From Dehalococcoidia bacterium UBA1123 (GTDB lineage: Bacteria; Chloroflexota; Dehalococcoidia; Lucifugimonadales; UBA1123), in the NCBI GenBank assembly GCA_002313895.1, contig DCAW01000021.1:1-11866 (forward strand): 11,866 nt of DNA, given 5' to 3'. A program made the translations under genes and the position numbers. Positions 1 through 7,570 of this stretch are shown in pieces (positions within the stretch are counted from its first letter, which is position 1; each line of letters starts with the position of its first letter). The notes beneath the pieces were generated by a model. The model saw nothing but the letters and a program-made list of their open reading frames with translations. It searched no databases and was not told the DNA's origin.

Positions 1-203
1 TGGAGTTGGCGAACGGCGAACCTGACCTCGCGAAGAGGAAAGAGTACTTCCGAGAGATTCAGGAGATACTGATCGAGGATGTTCCAGTCCTGTACTTGAT
101 GCATCCCCCTGTTATCCTCGCCCACCGTAGCCGATTGAGCGACGTCAAAGCCCACCCGGGGCTTTCGGAGACATTCATCGAGAACTGGTGGATCTCACAG
201 TAA
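1..203 (+). CDS. ABC transporter family-5 solute-binding protein, C-terminal fragment
   Basis: This is the 3' end of a gene that starts left of the window; the frame is open from the first full codon (position 3) and ends with TAA at 201-203. The 66 visible residues show the C-terminal pattern of peptide/nickel (SBP_bac_5, DppA/OppA-like) binding proteins: a KRKEYF...QEIL helix, then EDVPVLYLMHPP (the usual 'D.P.iyLyhp' strand), and a terminal ENWWISQ. Family members are exported lipoproteins or periplasmic proteins that deliver oligopeptides or other small solutes to a DppBC permease. The permease and ATPase genes directly downstream support that role. An internal TTG at 6 is not a real start. 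Substrate cannot be read from this fragment. Confidence 0.8.
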   Translation, partial: ELANGEPDLAKRKEYFREIQEILIEDVPVLYLMHPPVILAHRSRLSDVKAHPGLSETFIENWWISQ

Positions 204-210
204 CCAGGCC

Positions 211-225
211 GGGGTTCACAACCCC
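211..225 (+). other. Small hairpin just after the binding-protein stop codon
   Basis: GGGGTT (211-216), loop CAC (217-219), AACCCC (220-225): a perfect 6-bp stem starting 7 nt after the TAA stop. No T-run follows, so it is not a classical terminator. It could protect the 3' end of the binding-protein message. Confidence 0.35.
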
Positions 226-265
226 AGGTGTGGTAATCCGACACTAATTGGAAGACTACGTTGAG

Positions 266-300
266 CTGTAGGTCCCAGTCACGGACGCTGGGGCCTACAG
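266..300 (+). terminator. Strong 13-bp hairpin, possible leaky terminator or mRNA-processing stem
   Basis: CTGTAGGTCCCAG (266-278) pairs with CTGGGGCCTACAG (288-300) around a 9-nt loop. Twelve pairs are Watson-Crick and one is a G-U wobble (T273 with G293). No T-run follows, so full rho-independent termination is doubtful. Stable hairpins between a binding-protein gene and its permease genes are a known way to make more binding protein than membrane complex, by partial termination or by blocking 3' decay. That role here is inference. Confidence 0.45.
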
Positions 301-496
301 TACACACTGGGGACGTTCACGCCAGCCCCCCAATCACGGGTTCAAATTGAAGACGACTTCCCCTTGAGCGAAACCACCAGCGTATCCACTTCGAAACCCT
401 CCAATGTGCCTTCCCGGTTTGCTCCTCATGAACCACGCGCCAGCGCGGGATTGCCCCGGCAAGCCACCTCCGCAATTAGCATAATAAGTTCGCAAC

Positions 497-511
497 AGGA
501 GTTGTTACATA
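497..511 (+). promoter_or_regulatory. Ribosome binding site facing an ATA start codon
   Basis: AGGAG at 497-501 is followed by 7 nt and then ATA at 509-511, in frame with the permease. No ATG, GTG or TTG in this frame lies between the upstream stop (TAA 485-487) and ATG 548. The ATG at 548 is 46 nt from this site and falls inside the first membrane helix. The site therefore points to 509 as the start. Confidence 0.55.
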
Positions 512-2458
512 CTACGTTTCCTCATAGTTCGCCTGAGCCTGATTCTCATGACGCTCCTGGCAGTCTCCCTGATAATTTTTTCGGCCACGGAGTTCCTGCC
601 GGGGGATGCTGCGTCTGTCATGCTGGGCCAACAGGCCACACCGACTGTTTTAGAGAACCTGCGCCACAAAATGGGCCTGGACCGGCCCGCCTACGCTCGC
701 TATCTGGGTTGGGTTATCGGCTCTCCTGAAGCCGAAGGGGCTGTATTCAAGACCAACGACGGGGGGTCGACCTGGAAACGGGTTGCGCTGGACATGATCG
801 CGCCCATGACCAGAACCAGCTTTGACGATTCTAAAATCGGTTGGGCTATTTCTGAGAAGCGTATCTACAGCACCGAGGACGGTGGCGTCCGTTGGAGAAG
901 GCAGATCTGGACTGAAGATTCTCTGAACGCCATCGCATTCGCTGACGCCGAAAACGGATTGGTGGTCGGCGAGGATGGAATCGTTTACCGGACCACCGAA
1001 GGCGGCTTTCTGTCAAAGGACCAGGGGCAGTTACTATGTGCCGGCTCAACATGTGAAGAAGAGCTACTCTCCACGTGGAATCCAGTTGAGAGCGGAACAG
1101 AATTGGCGCTTACCGACGTCGCGTTCGTAGACATAAACCACGCTTGGGTCTCCGGCGATAAAGGGCTGATTCTTTTCTCCACCGATGGTGGTTTGACGTG
1201 GGGGAGGAGGGATACTGGCGTCGAGGCGCGGCTCCTTTCGGTTTCCTTCATCGGCGTTGATGAAGGTGTCGTGGTTGGAGAGAACGGTACGATCCTCATG
1301 ACCACTGATGGTGGCATGACCTGGCAACGTTCAGTTTCTCCAACGTCGTTGCGGCTAAATGCCGTCGCCTTCGCCGAGGACGGGACCGCCTGGGCCGTCG
1401 GCGACGAGGGAACGATGCTACGAAGCAAGGACGGCGGCGTTACCTGGACCCAGCTGGGTTTCCAGATCCCTCTTACAAGCGCGCTGCGCGCAGTCTCTTT
1501 CGATGGCGCCTTCGGCGCGGCGGTTGGGGCTGAAGGCGTGGTTCTGACAACCACCGACAATGGAGACTCCTGGGGCCGCCAGGAAATCCTCGACTCGGAT
1601 GATGGGTCAGCCATCAGTCAAAAAGTGACCACAACCAGGCCGCTGAACGGCCTTACCGTCAAGGTGAGCGAGTCCGGGGACGTGAGTGCGTGGGCCACTT
1701 CGGACGAGAAAGTCTGGCAGTGGGGTCTGCTCGGGGGCGACCTGGGAGTGTCACCCCGTTCTGGCGTGTCGATCTTCAAGATGGTCAAAACAGGCCTGCG
1801 CAACTCCGCCATCCTGGCAGTGGTCGCCTTCCTGGTGGCGGTGCCCACGTCGCTAGCCGCCGGCGTGTGGGTGGGAGTGCATCCCGACACAAAACTGGAC
1901 CGGCTGCTGAGCCAGGGGAGTCTCCTAACGATCTCGCTCCCGGAGTTTGTGACGGGAATCCTGCTGATATTGATCTTCTCTTCATGGCTGGAGTGGCTGC
2001 CATCGTCCAGCATAATGCTACCGGGGGAAGCCATCTGGTCAAGGCCCGAGGTGCTGGTGTTACCCATCCTCACAATCACCGGGGCGCTTTTCGCCTACAT
2101 TCTGCGCATGGCGCGGTCCAACGTCATCGAGGTGATGAACAGCGAATATGTCCGCACGGCAATTCTCAAAGGGCTGCCCATGCACCGGGTGGTGATCCGG
2201 CACGTGCTGCCCAACGCGCTACTTCCGACCATCACCGTCATCGCCAACAACGTCGGCTGGATGTTCGGTGGATTGATCATCGTCGAAAGCATCTTCGCAT
2301 ATCCAGGAATTGGAAGGCTGCTGTTGGCGGCTATCGACACCCGCGACATCAGACTGCTCCAGTCCGCGGCGTTGGCCATCGCCTCCGTGTACGCCTTCAG
2401 CAACCTGGTGGCTGACCTATTGTACGGGGCCCTCAATCCGCGGATCAGGGTCACGTGA
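509..2458 (+). CDS. DppB-type ABC permease with a Ycf48-like beta-propeller inserted in its first extracytoplasmic loop
   Basis: This is the membrane subunit of a peptide/nickel-type importer. Counting from ATA 509 (649 aa; ATG 548 would give 636), residues 1-71 are the DppB N-terminus: MLRFLIVRLSL-like start, helix 1 to about 30, LPGD, then YARYLGWVIG. Residues about 72-408 are foreign to DppB. They carry seven repeats with the signature (D/E)(G/N)G..W near 84, 124, 164, 226, 267, 308 and 350, about 41 residues apart, preceded by (A/V)(W/V)..G..G strands, as in Ycf48/BNR propellers. DppB resumes at GGDLG (409-413) with five more helices and an EAA loop near 546-573 containing RTAILKGLP and RHVLPNALLP. 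A typical DppB is about 310-340 aa, so the insert doubles the protein. Repeat 3 has an extra stretch with Cys177 and Cys182. The frame is unbroken through both joins. It overlaps the next gene as TGATG. Confidence 0.85.
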   Translation: MLRFLIVRLSLILMTLLAVSLIIFSATEFLPGDAASVMLGQQATPTVLENLRHKMGLDRPAYARYLGWVIGSPEAEGAVFKTNDGGSTWKRVALDMIAPMTRTSFDDSKIGWAISEKRIYSTEDGGVRWRRQIWTEDSLNAIAFADAENGLVVGEDGIVYRTTEGGFLSKDQGQLLCAGSTCEEELLSTWNPVESGTELALTDVAFVDINHAWVSGDKGLILFSTDGGLTWGRRDTGVEARLLSVSFIGVDEGVVVGENGTILMTTDGGMTWQRSVSPTSLRLNAVAFAEDGTAWAVGDEGTMLRSKDGGVTWTQLGFQIPLTSALRAVSFDGAFGAAVGAEGVVLTTTDNGDSWGRQEILDSDDGSAISQKVTTTRPLNGLTVKVSESGDVSAWATSDEKVWQWGLLGGDLGVSPRSGVSIFKMVKTGLRNSAILAVVAFLVAVPTSLAAGVWVGVHPDTKLDRLLSQGSLLTISLPEFVTGILLILIFSSWLEWLPSSSIMLPGEAIWSRPEVLVLPILTITGALFAYILRMARSNVIEVMNSEYVRTAILKGLPMHRVVIRHVLPNALLPTITVIANNVGWMFGGLIIVESIFAYPGIGRLLLAAIDTRDIRLLQSAALAIASVYAFSNLVADLLYGALNPRIRVT

Positions 2459-3411
2459 TGGCCATAGAGGAGTTGGACAGCCAGGTTACGACTGGGGGCG
2501 CAAACGCCCTGCTAAAGGGGGCCAGCCGGAAGGTCCGGCGGGGGCTGTCAATCGCCCTTCGGACCAACTCGGGCCGCATAGGGTTCGCCATCGTCGCGTT
2601 CCACCTTTTCCTGGCCATCTTCGGACCGTTACTGGCACCGTACTCCCCCACCGACTTCACCAGCGAGGACTTGAAGATACGACTGACAGGGCCGTCGATG
2701 GAACACCTACTGGGCACTGATGGGTTCGGCCGCGACGTTTTAAGCCGGGTGGTAGCCGGGGCGCGCTCGATAATCTGGATATCGTTCATCGGGACCGCCC
2801 TTGGCATCACCTTGGGCACCATCGTGGGGATGACCAGTGGGTACATTGGGGGCAAGATCGACCAAGTCGTCATGCGAGGCGTTGACGTGTTTCTGGCGTT
2901 TCCCGGCCTGCTGCTGGCCCTACTGGTGATCAACCTCGGTGTTCAGCGCATCGGCATCGACCTATGGCCATCCAAGGAGGCTTGGCTAATCATAATTACG
3001 ATCGGCATCGCCTTCATGCCTGCCAACAGCCGGGTGATCCGCAGCGCGGCCCTGGCCATCAAGCCTCTGGAGTTCGTGCAAAGCGCCCGGCTCCGGGGGG
3101 AGTCGTCCTTTTACATCATCTTCCGCGAGGTCCTGCCCAACATTATTCCCGTGGTGGCGGTGGAAGCGTCAATACGGGTGAGCTTCGCTCTCCTTCTCAC
3201 TGCCGGCCTTGGGTTCCTGGGCCTCGGTGTCCAGCCCCCGACGCCTGACTGGGGGCTGATGGTCAGCGAGAACCGGGAGTTTCTCTCGATCGCTCCGTGG
3301 GCAGCGTTGGCTCCGGCCATGGCTATGGCCTCGCTGGTTGTGGGTGTCAACTTGCTAACCGATGGCGTACGCGAGGCTGCGCAACTGCCCATTTCCCAGG
3401 AGGCGTCATGA
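2458..3411 (+). CDS. DppC-type ABC transporter permease
   Basis: This is the second permease subunit of the importer, 317 aa and of ordinary family length. A cytoplasmic N-terminus (1-40) leads to helix 1 (41-60) ending in LLAPYSP. The hallmark LLGTDGFGRDVLSR (84-97) follows, as in DppC/OppC proteins, then further helices near 105-127, 144-165, 176-188, 230-256 and 283-301. The EAA coupling loop, which contacts the ATPase, is at 205-231 (SARLRGESS, then REVLPNIIP). I chose ATG 2458, which overlaps the preceding stop as TGATG, over GTG 2455: AGGG at 2447-2450 lies 7 nt upstream. It ends in ATGA with the ATPase gene. Unlike its partner it carries no inserted domain. Confidence 0.93.
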   Translation: MAIEELDSQVTTGGANALLKGASRKVRRGLSIALRTNSGRIGFAIVAFHLFLAIFGPLLAPYSPTDFTSEDLKIRLTGPSMEHLLGTDGFGRDVLSRVVAGARSIIWISFIGTALGITLGTIVGMTSGYIGGKIDQVVMRGVDVFLAFPGLLLALLVINLGVQRIGIDLWPSKEAWLIIITIGIAFMPANSRVIRSAALAIKPLEFVQSARLRGESSFYIIFREVLPNIIPVVAVEASIRVSFALLLTAGLGFLGLGVQPPTPDWGLMVSENREFLSIAPWAALAPAMAMASLVVGVNLLTDGVREAAQLPISQEAS

Positions 3412-5498
3412 GCCAGTTATCTCAGACGGAAGGGCAGCTACTTGAATTAGACCGGCTCGCGGTCACCTTCTACACCCCGAGAGCCACGGTTCGGGCTGTG
3501 CGAGACTTGTCTATCGAGATTCGTCGTGGCGAAGTATTGGGTCTGGTGGGCGAATCGGGTTGTGGCAAGTCCACCGCGGCATTTGCGATCATGGGCTATT
3601 TGCCAGGCACGACCCGTGTGGACGGATCTATCCTTTTTGAAGGCCGTGATATTGCCCACATGGGAGATTCCGATCTCCGTGAGTTACGTGGCAACCGCAT
3701 CGCAATGGTCTATCAAGACCCAGCCACGTCTCTGAATCCATCAATGCGAATCGGAACGCAGGTTCAAGAGGTGCTGCGCGAACATCTCGACCTCGATTCG
3801 AAGCAGGTCCGGGAGCGAATGATAGAGCTCTTTGAGAGCGTTCGCCTGGCAGACCCAGAGGCTATTGGCCAGCGCTACCCACACCAGTTGAGCGGTGGGA
3901 TGCAACAACGTGTGGTCATAGCCATGGCCTTGGCCTGCGATCCGCTCCTCCTGATCATGGACGAGCCCACGACGGGCCTGGACGTTACCACCGAGGCCAC
4001 CATCCTCGACCTGATTGTGGAGCTTAAAGACCGAGTCAACGCGGGCATCCTGTTCGTGAGTCACAACCTGGGCGTAATCGCCAGAGTTGCAGACCGCGTG
4101 GCGGTCATGTACGCAGGCGAGATTGTCGAGCAGGCGACAGTCGGCGAACTTTTCAAGAACCCGCGACATCCATACACTGCCGGTTTGCTGTCCTGTGTGC
4201 CTCGGCCTCCGGGAGACGACGGCATTGAGCGCAAACTCAGCAGTATTCCAGGCTCGGTGCTCGACGCCCAAATTGAAGGGGGTGAGTCCTGCCTGTTTGC
4301 GGATCGCTGTCCCTTGGCGCAGGACGCCTGCACCGCTCAGGTTCCGCCAATGACCGATCTTGATGGTCACTTGTCAAAGTGTCTGTTCCCCGACGATGTG
4401 CATTCTGGCATCTGGGGCGAGTCACAGGAACGAAATAAGGAATTGATCCCCGAAGAGCCGATCCCCGTGCTGAACGCTCATAGCCTACGAAAATTTTACG
4501 GACGAGAGCGCAAGAAATACCTGTTTTTCGGACCGCCCGTGCAACAGCGAGTTCGCGCGCTCATCGACGTGGATATGAAAGTGGGAACCGGTCGGACGCT
4601 GGGCGTCGTGGGAGAGAGTGGTTCAGGCAAAAGTACGGCAGCAAAAACCATTGTGGGACTGGTTCCCAAAGATGGCGGAAAACTGGAACTGCGCGGCCAG
4701 AATCTGGCAGATGGAGTACAACACAGGTCCAAGGAACAACGAGCCGCAATGCGTATGGTTTTTCAGAATCCCACAGCATCGTTGAACCCCAAATTGCCAA
4801 TACGACACTCCATCATCAGGGCGTTGAGGAAGTTCGCGGGTTTGAGTCGTGACGAAAGCAGAGAGCGAGCCGAACAGCTTCTGGAAGCTGTAGGCCTCGA
4901 CCCATCGTACCTCGACAGGCCACCCTCAGAATTAAGCGGAGGCCAGCAGCAGCGTGTTGCGCTTGCCGGCGCGTTCGCCGCCAGCCCCGATCTGATCGTG
5001 GCAGATGAGGCGGTGTCGTCGTTGGATGTGTCTGTCCAGGCTCAGGTGTTGAACCTGCTGGAGGAACACCAGCGAGAGTCCGGAAACTCTTACGTGTTCA
5101 TCACTCACGATCTGGGAGTTGTCCGTTACGTGTCCGACGACATCCTTGTGCTGTACGCTGGTCACGTCGCCGAGTATGGCCCTTCCGAAGCGGTGCTTGG
5201 CAGTCCATCGCACCCATACACCGAGGCTCTGCTATCAGCCGCGCCCATCCCCGACCCGGAAGCGACGCAAAACCAGATCAGGCTGGAGGGTTCGGTGCCC
5301 ACGCTGCACTCGGCCTTCAAAGGCTGCTTCTTCGCCGGTAGATGTCCCAGGAAGATCGGCGACATTTGTGACACATCCGCGCCTCCAGAGCAAGCAGGGT
5401 CGCACGGCGAAGGTCACATCATTAACTGCCACATCCCTGTGGAAGAGTTGGCAATCATACAGCAGCAGCCGTTTCAAAACGGAGTGTCGGTCACATAG
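3408..5498 (+). CDS. Peptide/nickel-type ABC transporter ATPase, DppD-DppF fusion
   Basis: One 696-aa chain holds both ATPases of the importer. Domain 1 (about 10-330): Walker [10 protein letters not shown] 48-56, signature LSGGMQQR 161-168, Walker [13 protein letters not shown] 181-192, switch His219. Domain 2 (about 350-680): Walker [10 protein letters not shown] 402-410, signature LSGGQQQR 509-516, Walker B with DEAVSSLD 533-540, switch His567. The second Walker B has Ala535 where this family usually has Pro. Each half ends with the oligopeptide-transporter C-terminal module including a Cys set: C295, C301, C308, C325 and C640, C646, C654, C674. In some DppD-type proteins such Cys bind an iron-sulfur cluster. 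Both halves look catalytically intact. I chose ATG 3408 because AGGAGG (3398-3403) precedes it and it overlaps the permease stop (ATGA). Confidence 0.95.
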   Translation: MSQLSQTEGQLLELDRLAVTFYTPRATVRAVRDLSIEIRRGEVLGLVGESGCGKSTAAFAIMGYLPGTTRVDGSILFEGRDIAHMGDSDLRELRGNRIAMVYQDPATSLNPSMRIGTQVQEVLREHLDLDSKQVRERMIELFESVRLADPEAIGQRYPHQLSGGMQQRVVIAMALACDPLLLIMDEPTTGLDVTTEATILDLIVELKDRVNAGILFVSHNLGVIARVADRVAVMYAGEIVEQATVGELFKNPRHPYTAGLLSCVPRPPGDDGIERKLSSIPGSVLDAQIEGGESCLFADRCPLAQDACTAQVPPMTDLDGHLSKCLFPDDVHSGIWGESQERNKELIPEEPIPVLNAHSLRKFYGRERKKYLFFGPPVQQRVRALIDVDMKVGTGRTLGVVGESGSGKSTAAKTIVGLVPKDGGKLELRGQNLADGVQHRSKEQRAAMRMVFQNPTASLNPKLPIRHSIIRALRKFAGLSRDESRERAEQLLEAVGLDPSYLDRPPSELSGGQQQRVALAGAFAASPDLIVADEAVSSLDVSVQAQVLNLLEEHQRESGNSYVFITHDLGVVRYVSDDILVLYAGHVAEYGPSEAVLGSPSHPYTEALLSAAPIPDPEATQNQIRLEGSVPTLHSAFKGCFFAGRCPRKIGDICDTSAPPEQAGSHGEGHIINCHIPVEELAIIQQQPFQNGVSVT

Positions 5499-5509
5499 CA
5501 AGCCCAATC

Positions 5510-6469
5510 ATGACAGGTTTGTTCGAACGCCTGGCCCGCGGAAACGTTGTGATTCTGGACGGCCCCACTTCGACTCAGCTTGAGCGGAAGGGCCTGTCCA
5601 ACGCCAACGGCGCGTGGTCTGCTATGAGCAATCTGGACCACACGGATGTCGTCCAGCAGGTTCACGAGGAGTACATTGACGCAGGCGCGGATATTATCAC
5701 GACCAATACCTTTGCCACGTCGCGGCTAACTCTGGAGACTGTCGGGCGCGACGCACAGGTTCGCGAGATCAACCAACGAGCCGTGCATGCTGCCTTACGA
5801 GCCAGAGACGCGGCGGCAAATGGCAGGGATGTGGCCATCGCAGGCTCGATATCCCACTTTCCAGGCTGGGATAGAGACACACAGGGGAATTTTTTGAATA
5901 GGCCCCAGCCTTCTGAAGATCAAGCCAGGACTAATTTTCGTGAGCAGGCCGAAATACTGTCCGAATCTGGGTGCGACCTCATCCTTCTGGAGATGATGCG
6001 GGATGTTGATATGGCCGTCCTTGCCGTCGAGTCTGCCATATTGACAGGTCTTCCCGTGTGGATCGGTTTTACCTGCTGGATTGACGACCACGCCGTCGTC
6101 CGTATCGGCGAGCGCCGCGGATATGGCAGTGGCCCCACTTTTGAGGATTTCCTTCAGAGAAATTTGCCAATAGGCGGATCGTTATTGGCTGTAATGCACA
6201 CGGCTGTCGAGCAGACATCTTCGGCGCTGGAAGTGCTTCGAGACTCTTCATGGAACGGCCCATTGGGTGCCTATGCTCACTCTAGCGACATGATGCGCCC
6301 AGACTGGCAATTTGACGATATAATCACTCCCCCTGACTATCTGGCTCGCGCAAGGCAATGGGTAGGCATGGGAGTTCAGCTGATCGGATCGTGTTGCGGC
6401 ACGGGGCCAGAGCATATCAGGGTGCTGAAGGAGAACCTCCCTGATCACATTGCAACTGGAGAGAGTTAA
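5510..6469 (+). CDS. Homocysteine S-methyltransferase family protein
   Basis: The protein is 319 aa, the usual size for MmuM-like enzymes, which move a methyl group from a sulfonium donor such as S-methylmethionine to homocysteine using zinc. Visible family marks are ILDGPTSTQLERKG (15-28), the strand GADIITTNTF (59-68), AIAGSIS (109-115), LILLEMM (157-163) and the C-terminal GSCCGTGPEHI (293-303), whose C295 and C296 are two zinc ligands. The third ligand is normally a Cys in a 'GvNCt.p' strand; here the aligned segment reads LLAVMHTAVEQ (225-235), with His230 at that place. C189 in GFTC is another thiol nearby in sequence. The zinc site may thus be Cys2His, or the substrate may differ. ATG 5510 lies 11 nt after the ATPase stop with no clear ribosome site, suggesting translational coupling. 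Confidence 0.85.
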   Translation: MTGLFERLARGNVVILDGPTSTQLERKGLSNANGAWSAMSNLDHTDVVQQVHEEYIDAGADIITTNTFATSRLTLETVGRDAQVREINQRAVHAALRARDAAANGRDVAIAGSISHFPGWDRDTQGNFLNRPQPSEDQARTNFREQAEILSESGCDLILLEMMRDVDMAVLAVESAILTGLPVWIGFTCWIDDHAVVRIGERRGYGSGPTFEDFLQRNLPIGGSLLAVMHTAVEQTSSALEVLRDSSWNGPLGAYAHSSDMMRPDWQFDDIITPPDYLARARQWVGMGVQLIGSCCGTGPEHIRVLKENLPDHIATGES

Positions 6470-6556
6470 TTTTCCATGGTGATTAGTATTGCGAGTTGCC
6501 TGTCAACTTCGCCATTCTGGACGCCAACAGGCGTGCGCTGAAAGAAAGGGAACACA
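6470..6556. other. Short spacer with two small stems before the LLM oxidoreductase
   Basis: The spacer holds AGTTG/CAACT (6494-6498 with 6504-6508, 5-nt loop) and ACGCC/GGCGT (6521-6525 with 6530-6534, 4-nt loop). Both stems are only 5 bp, lack a T-run and are weak evidence for any regulation. A purine-rich ribosome site (AAAGGGAA) precedes ATG 6557. Confidence 0.3.
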
Positions 6557-7570
6557 ATGGAAGTCGGATACCAGGTTGGTCAAGTCGTCGACAGGGACTC
6601 GGTCGGCCTGCAACAACAGTGGCAAAACCAACTGGAGCAGTTCCGCGCCTCGCGGGATGCCGGATTCGATATCTACTGTTGGGCGCATCATTATTTGATT
6701 GATCCATTCCAGCACTTCCAGCCTCTGCCTGTGCTGGCGAGGCTGGCCGCGGAGCCCGGGAACATGAAACTGGCGACATCCGTCCTGCTGCTTCCCCTTT
6801 TGAACCCCGTGGACATCGCCGAGCAGGTCGCGACCATTGACCATATCTCCGAGGGACGATTCATCCTCGGTCTGGGGCTGGGATACCGACCGGAGGAGTT
6901 TGAGGCTTTCGGGACTAGTCTTAAACACAGGGCGGCCCGCAACTCCGAAGCTCTGGAGCTTATGATTCGCCTGTGGACCGAGGACGAGGTGACCCATCAC
7001 GGGCGTTTCTTCGATGTGTCCAACGCTCGGCCCACCGCCAGAACGTATCAAAAGCCTCATCCCAAAATTTGGCTGGCCGCAATGAGCGACCCCGCCGTCC
7101 GAAGGGTTGGACGCGAAGGGCACACACTTTTCATCGGCCCCGCTCAGTCCTACGAGGTCACCAAACGCCACATCGACATTTATCGCGAAGAGCTGGACAG
7201 GAACGGACACCCGCCGCCGGAAGACATCGTGTTGCTAAGGGAGTTCTTTTGCGCCAACAGCCGAACCGAAGCGTTGGAGAAGGCCAGCGCTGGATTCCAG
7301 CGCAAGTACGAAGTTTATGGCGCCCACGGGTTCCAGGGTTCCAACGATGAGCTTGCCGACATTGTGACAGGCGACATCGAGACTCAGACCGACAGCGCTT
7401 TCGTCATCGGCAGCCCTCAGGGCTGCATCGAGGAGCTTGCGCGATACCGAGACCTCGGCGTCACTCAGGTTGCTATGCGCCTCTACTATCCAGGCATGTC
7501 TCAGAAGGAAACGCACGAACATATCGAACTCGTGGGCAGGGAAGTCTTGCCGGAGCTTCATCGGTGGTAG
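6557..7570 (+). CDS. LLM class flavin/F420-dependent oxidoreductase
   Basis: This 337-aa protein has the luciferase-like monooxygenase (bacterial luciferase, SsuD, F420 reductase) TIM-barrel pattern. AGFDIYCWAHHY (35-46) is followed by the core LATSVLLLPLLNPVDIAEQ (72-90), then IDHISEGRFILGLGLGYRPE (94-113) and EAFG (116-119). HHGRFF (147-152) and KPHPKIWLAA (166-175) are further hallmarks, and GSPQGCIEELARY (285-297) is the usual C-terminal helix entry. Members oxidise or reduce small organic substrates with FMNH2 or F420; the cofactor and substrate cannot be settled here. It is cytoplasmic and lacks a signal peptide. Its place between a methyltransferase-like gene and a hydrolase gene suggests a catabolic step on an imported compound. 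Its stop overlaps the hydrolase start region. Confidence 0.9.
   Translation: MEVGYQVGQVVDRDSVGLQQQWQNQLEQFRASRDAGFDIYCWAHHYLIDPFQHFQPLPVLARLAAEPGNMKLATSVLLLPLLNPVDIAEQVATIDHISEGRFILGLGLGYRPEEFEAFGTSLKHRAARNSEALELMIRLWTEDEVTHHGRFFDVSNARPTARTYQKPHPKIWLAAMSDPAVRRVGREGHTLFIGPAQSYEVTKRHIDIYREELDRNGHPPPEDIVLLREFFCANSRTEALEKASAGFQRKYEVYGAHGFQGSNDELADIVTGDIETQTDSAFVIGSPQGCIEELARYRDLGVTQVAMRLYYPGMSQKETHEHIELVGREVLPELHRW

Larger units (their letters stand above)
204..508. other. 305-nt gap between binding-protein and permease genes
   Basis: No convincing gene lies here. The gap holds two hairpins (211-225 and 266-300, listed separately) and a ribosome binding site at its right end. An open frame from TTG 364 to 729 runs into the permease gene, is Ser/Pro-rich, shows no family signature and has no ribosome site, so I treat it as spurious. 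I see no strong sigma-70 promoter. TTGCCC at 451-456 is more than 20 nt from the AT-rich CATAATAA near 480, which is too far. The permease genes may therefore share the upstream promoter of the binding-protein gene. Confidence 0.5.

Noticed and set aside
493..504. Small CAAC/GTTG stem around the permease ribosome site as a translational switch
   Set aside because: Four base pairs only; too weak to support regulation.
364..729. 121-codon + strand ORF upstream of and overlapping the permease
   Set aside because: It has a TTG start without a ribosome site, a Ser/Pro-rich product and no family signature, and it overlaps well-supported permease coding sequence in another frame.
985..1614. 209-codon minus-strand ORF opposite the propeller insert
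   Set aside because: Its Ser/Pro/Val-rich product mirrors the repeated propeller codons; the + strand repeats with spaced DGG..W motifs explain the region.
548..2458. Idea that the propeller-permease is an assembly chimera
   Set aside because: The frame stays open through both joins, the permease halves match each other and the DppC partner, and the insertion point falls at a loop. Read mapping would still be needed to exclude it fully.
3741..4370. 209-codon minus-strand ORF inside the ATPase gene
   Set aside because: Antisense of a clear ATPase with all motifs; no family signature of its own.
6503..7210. 235-codon minus-strand ORF opposite the LLM oxidoreductase
   Set aside because: Antisense shadow; the + strand protein has strong LLM motifs.
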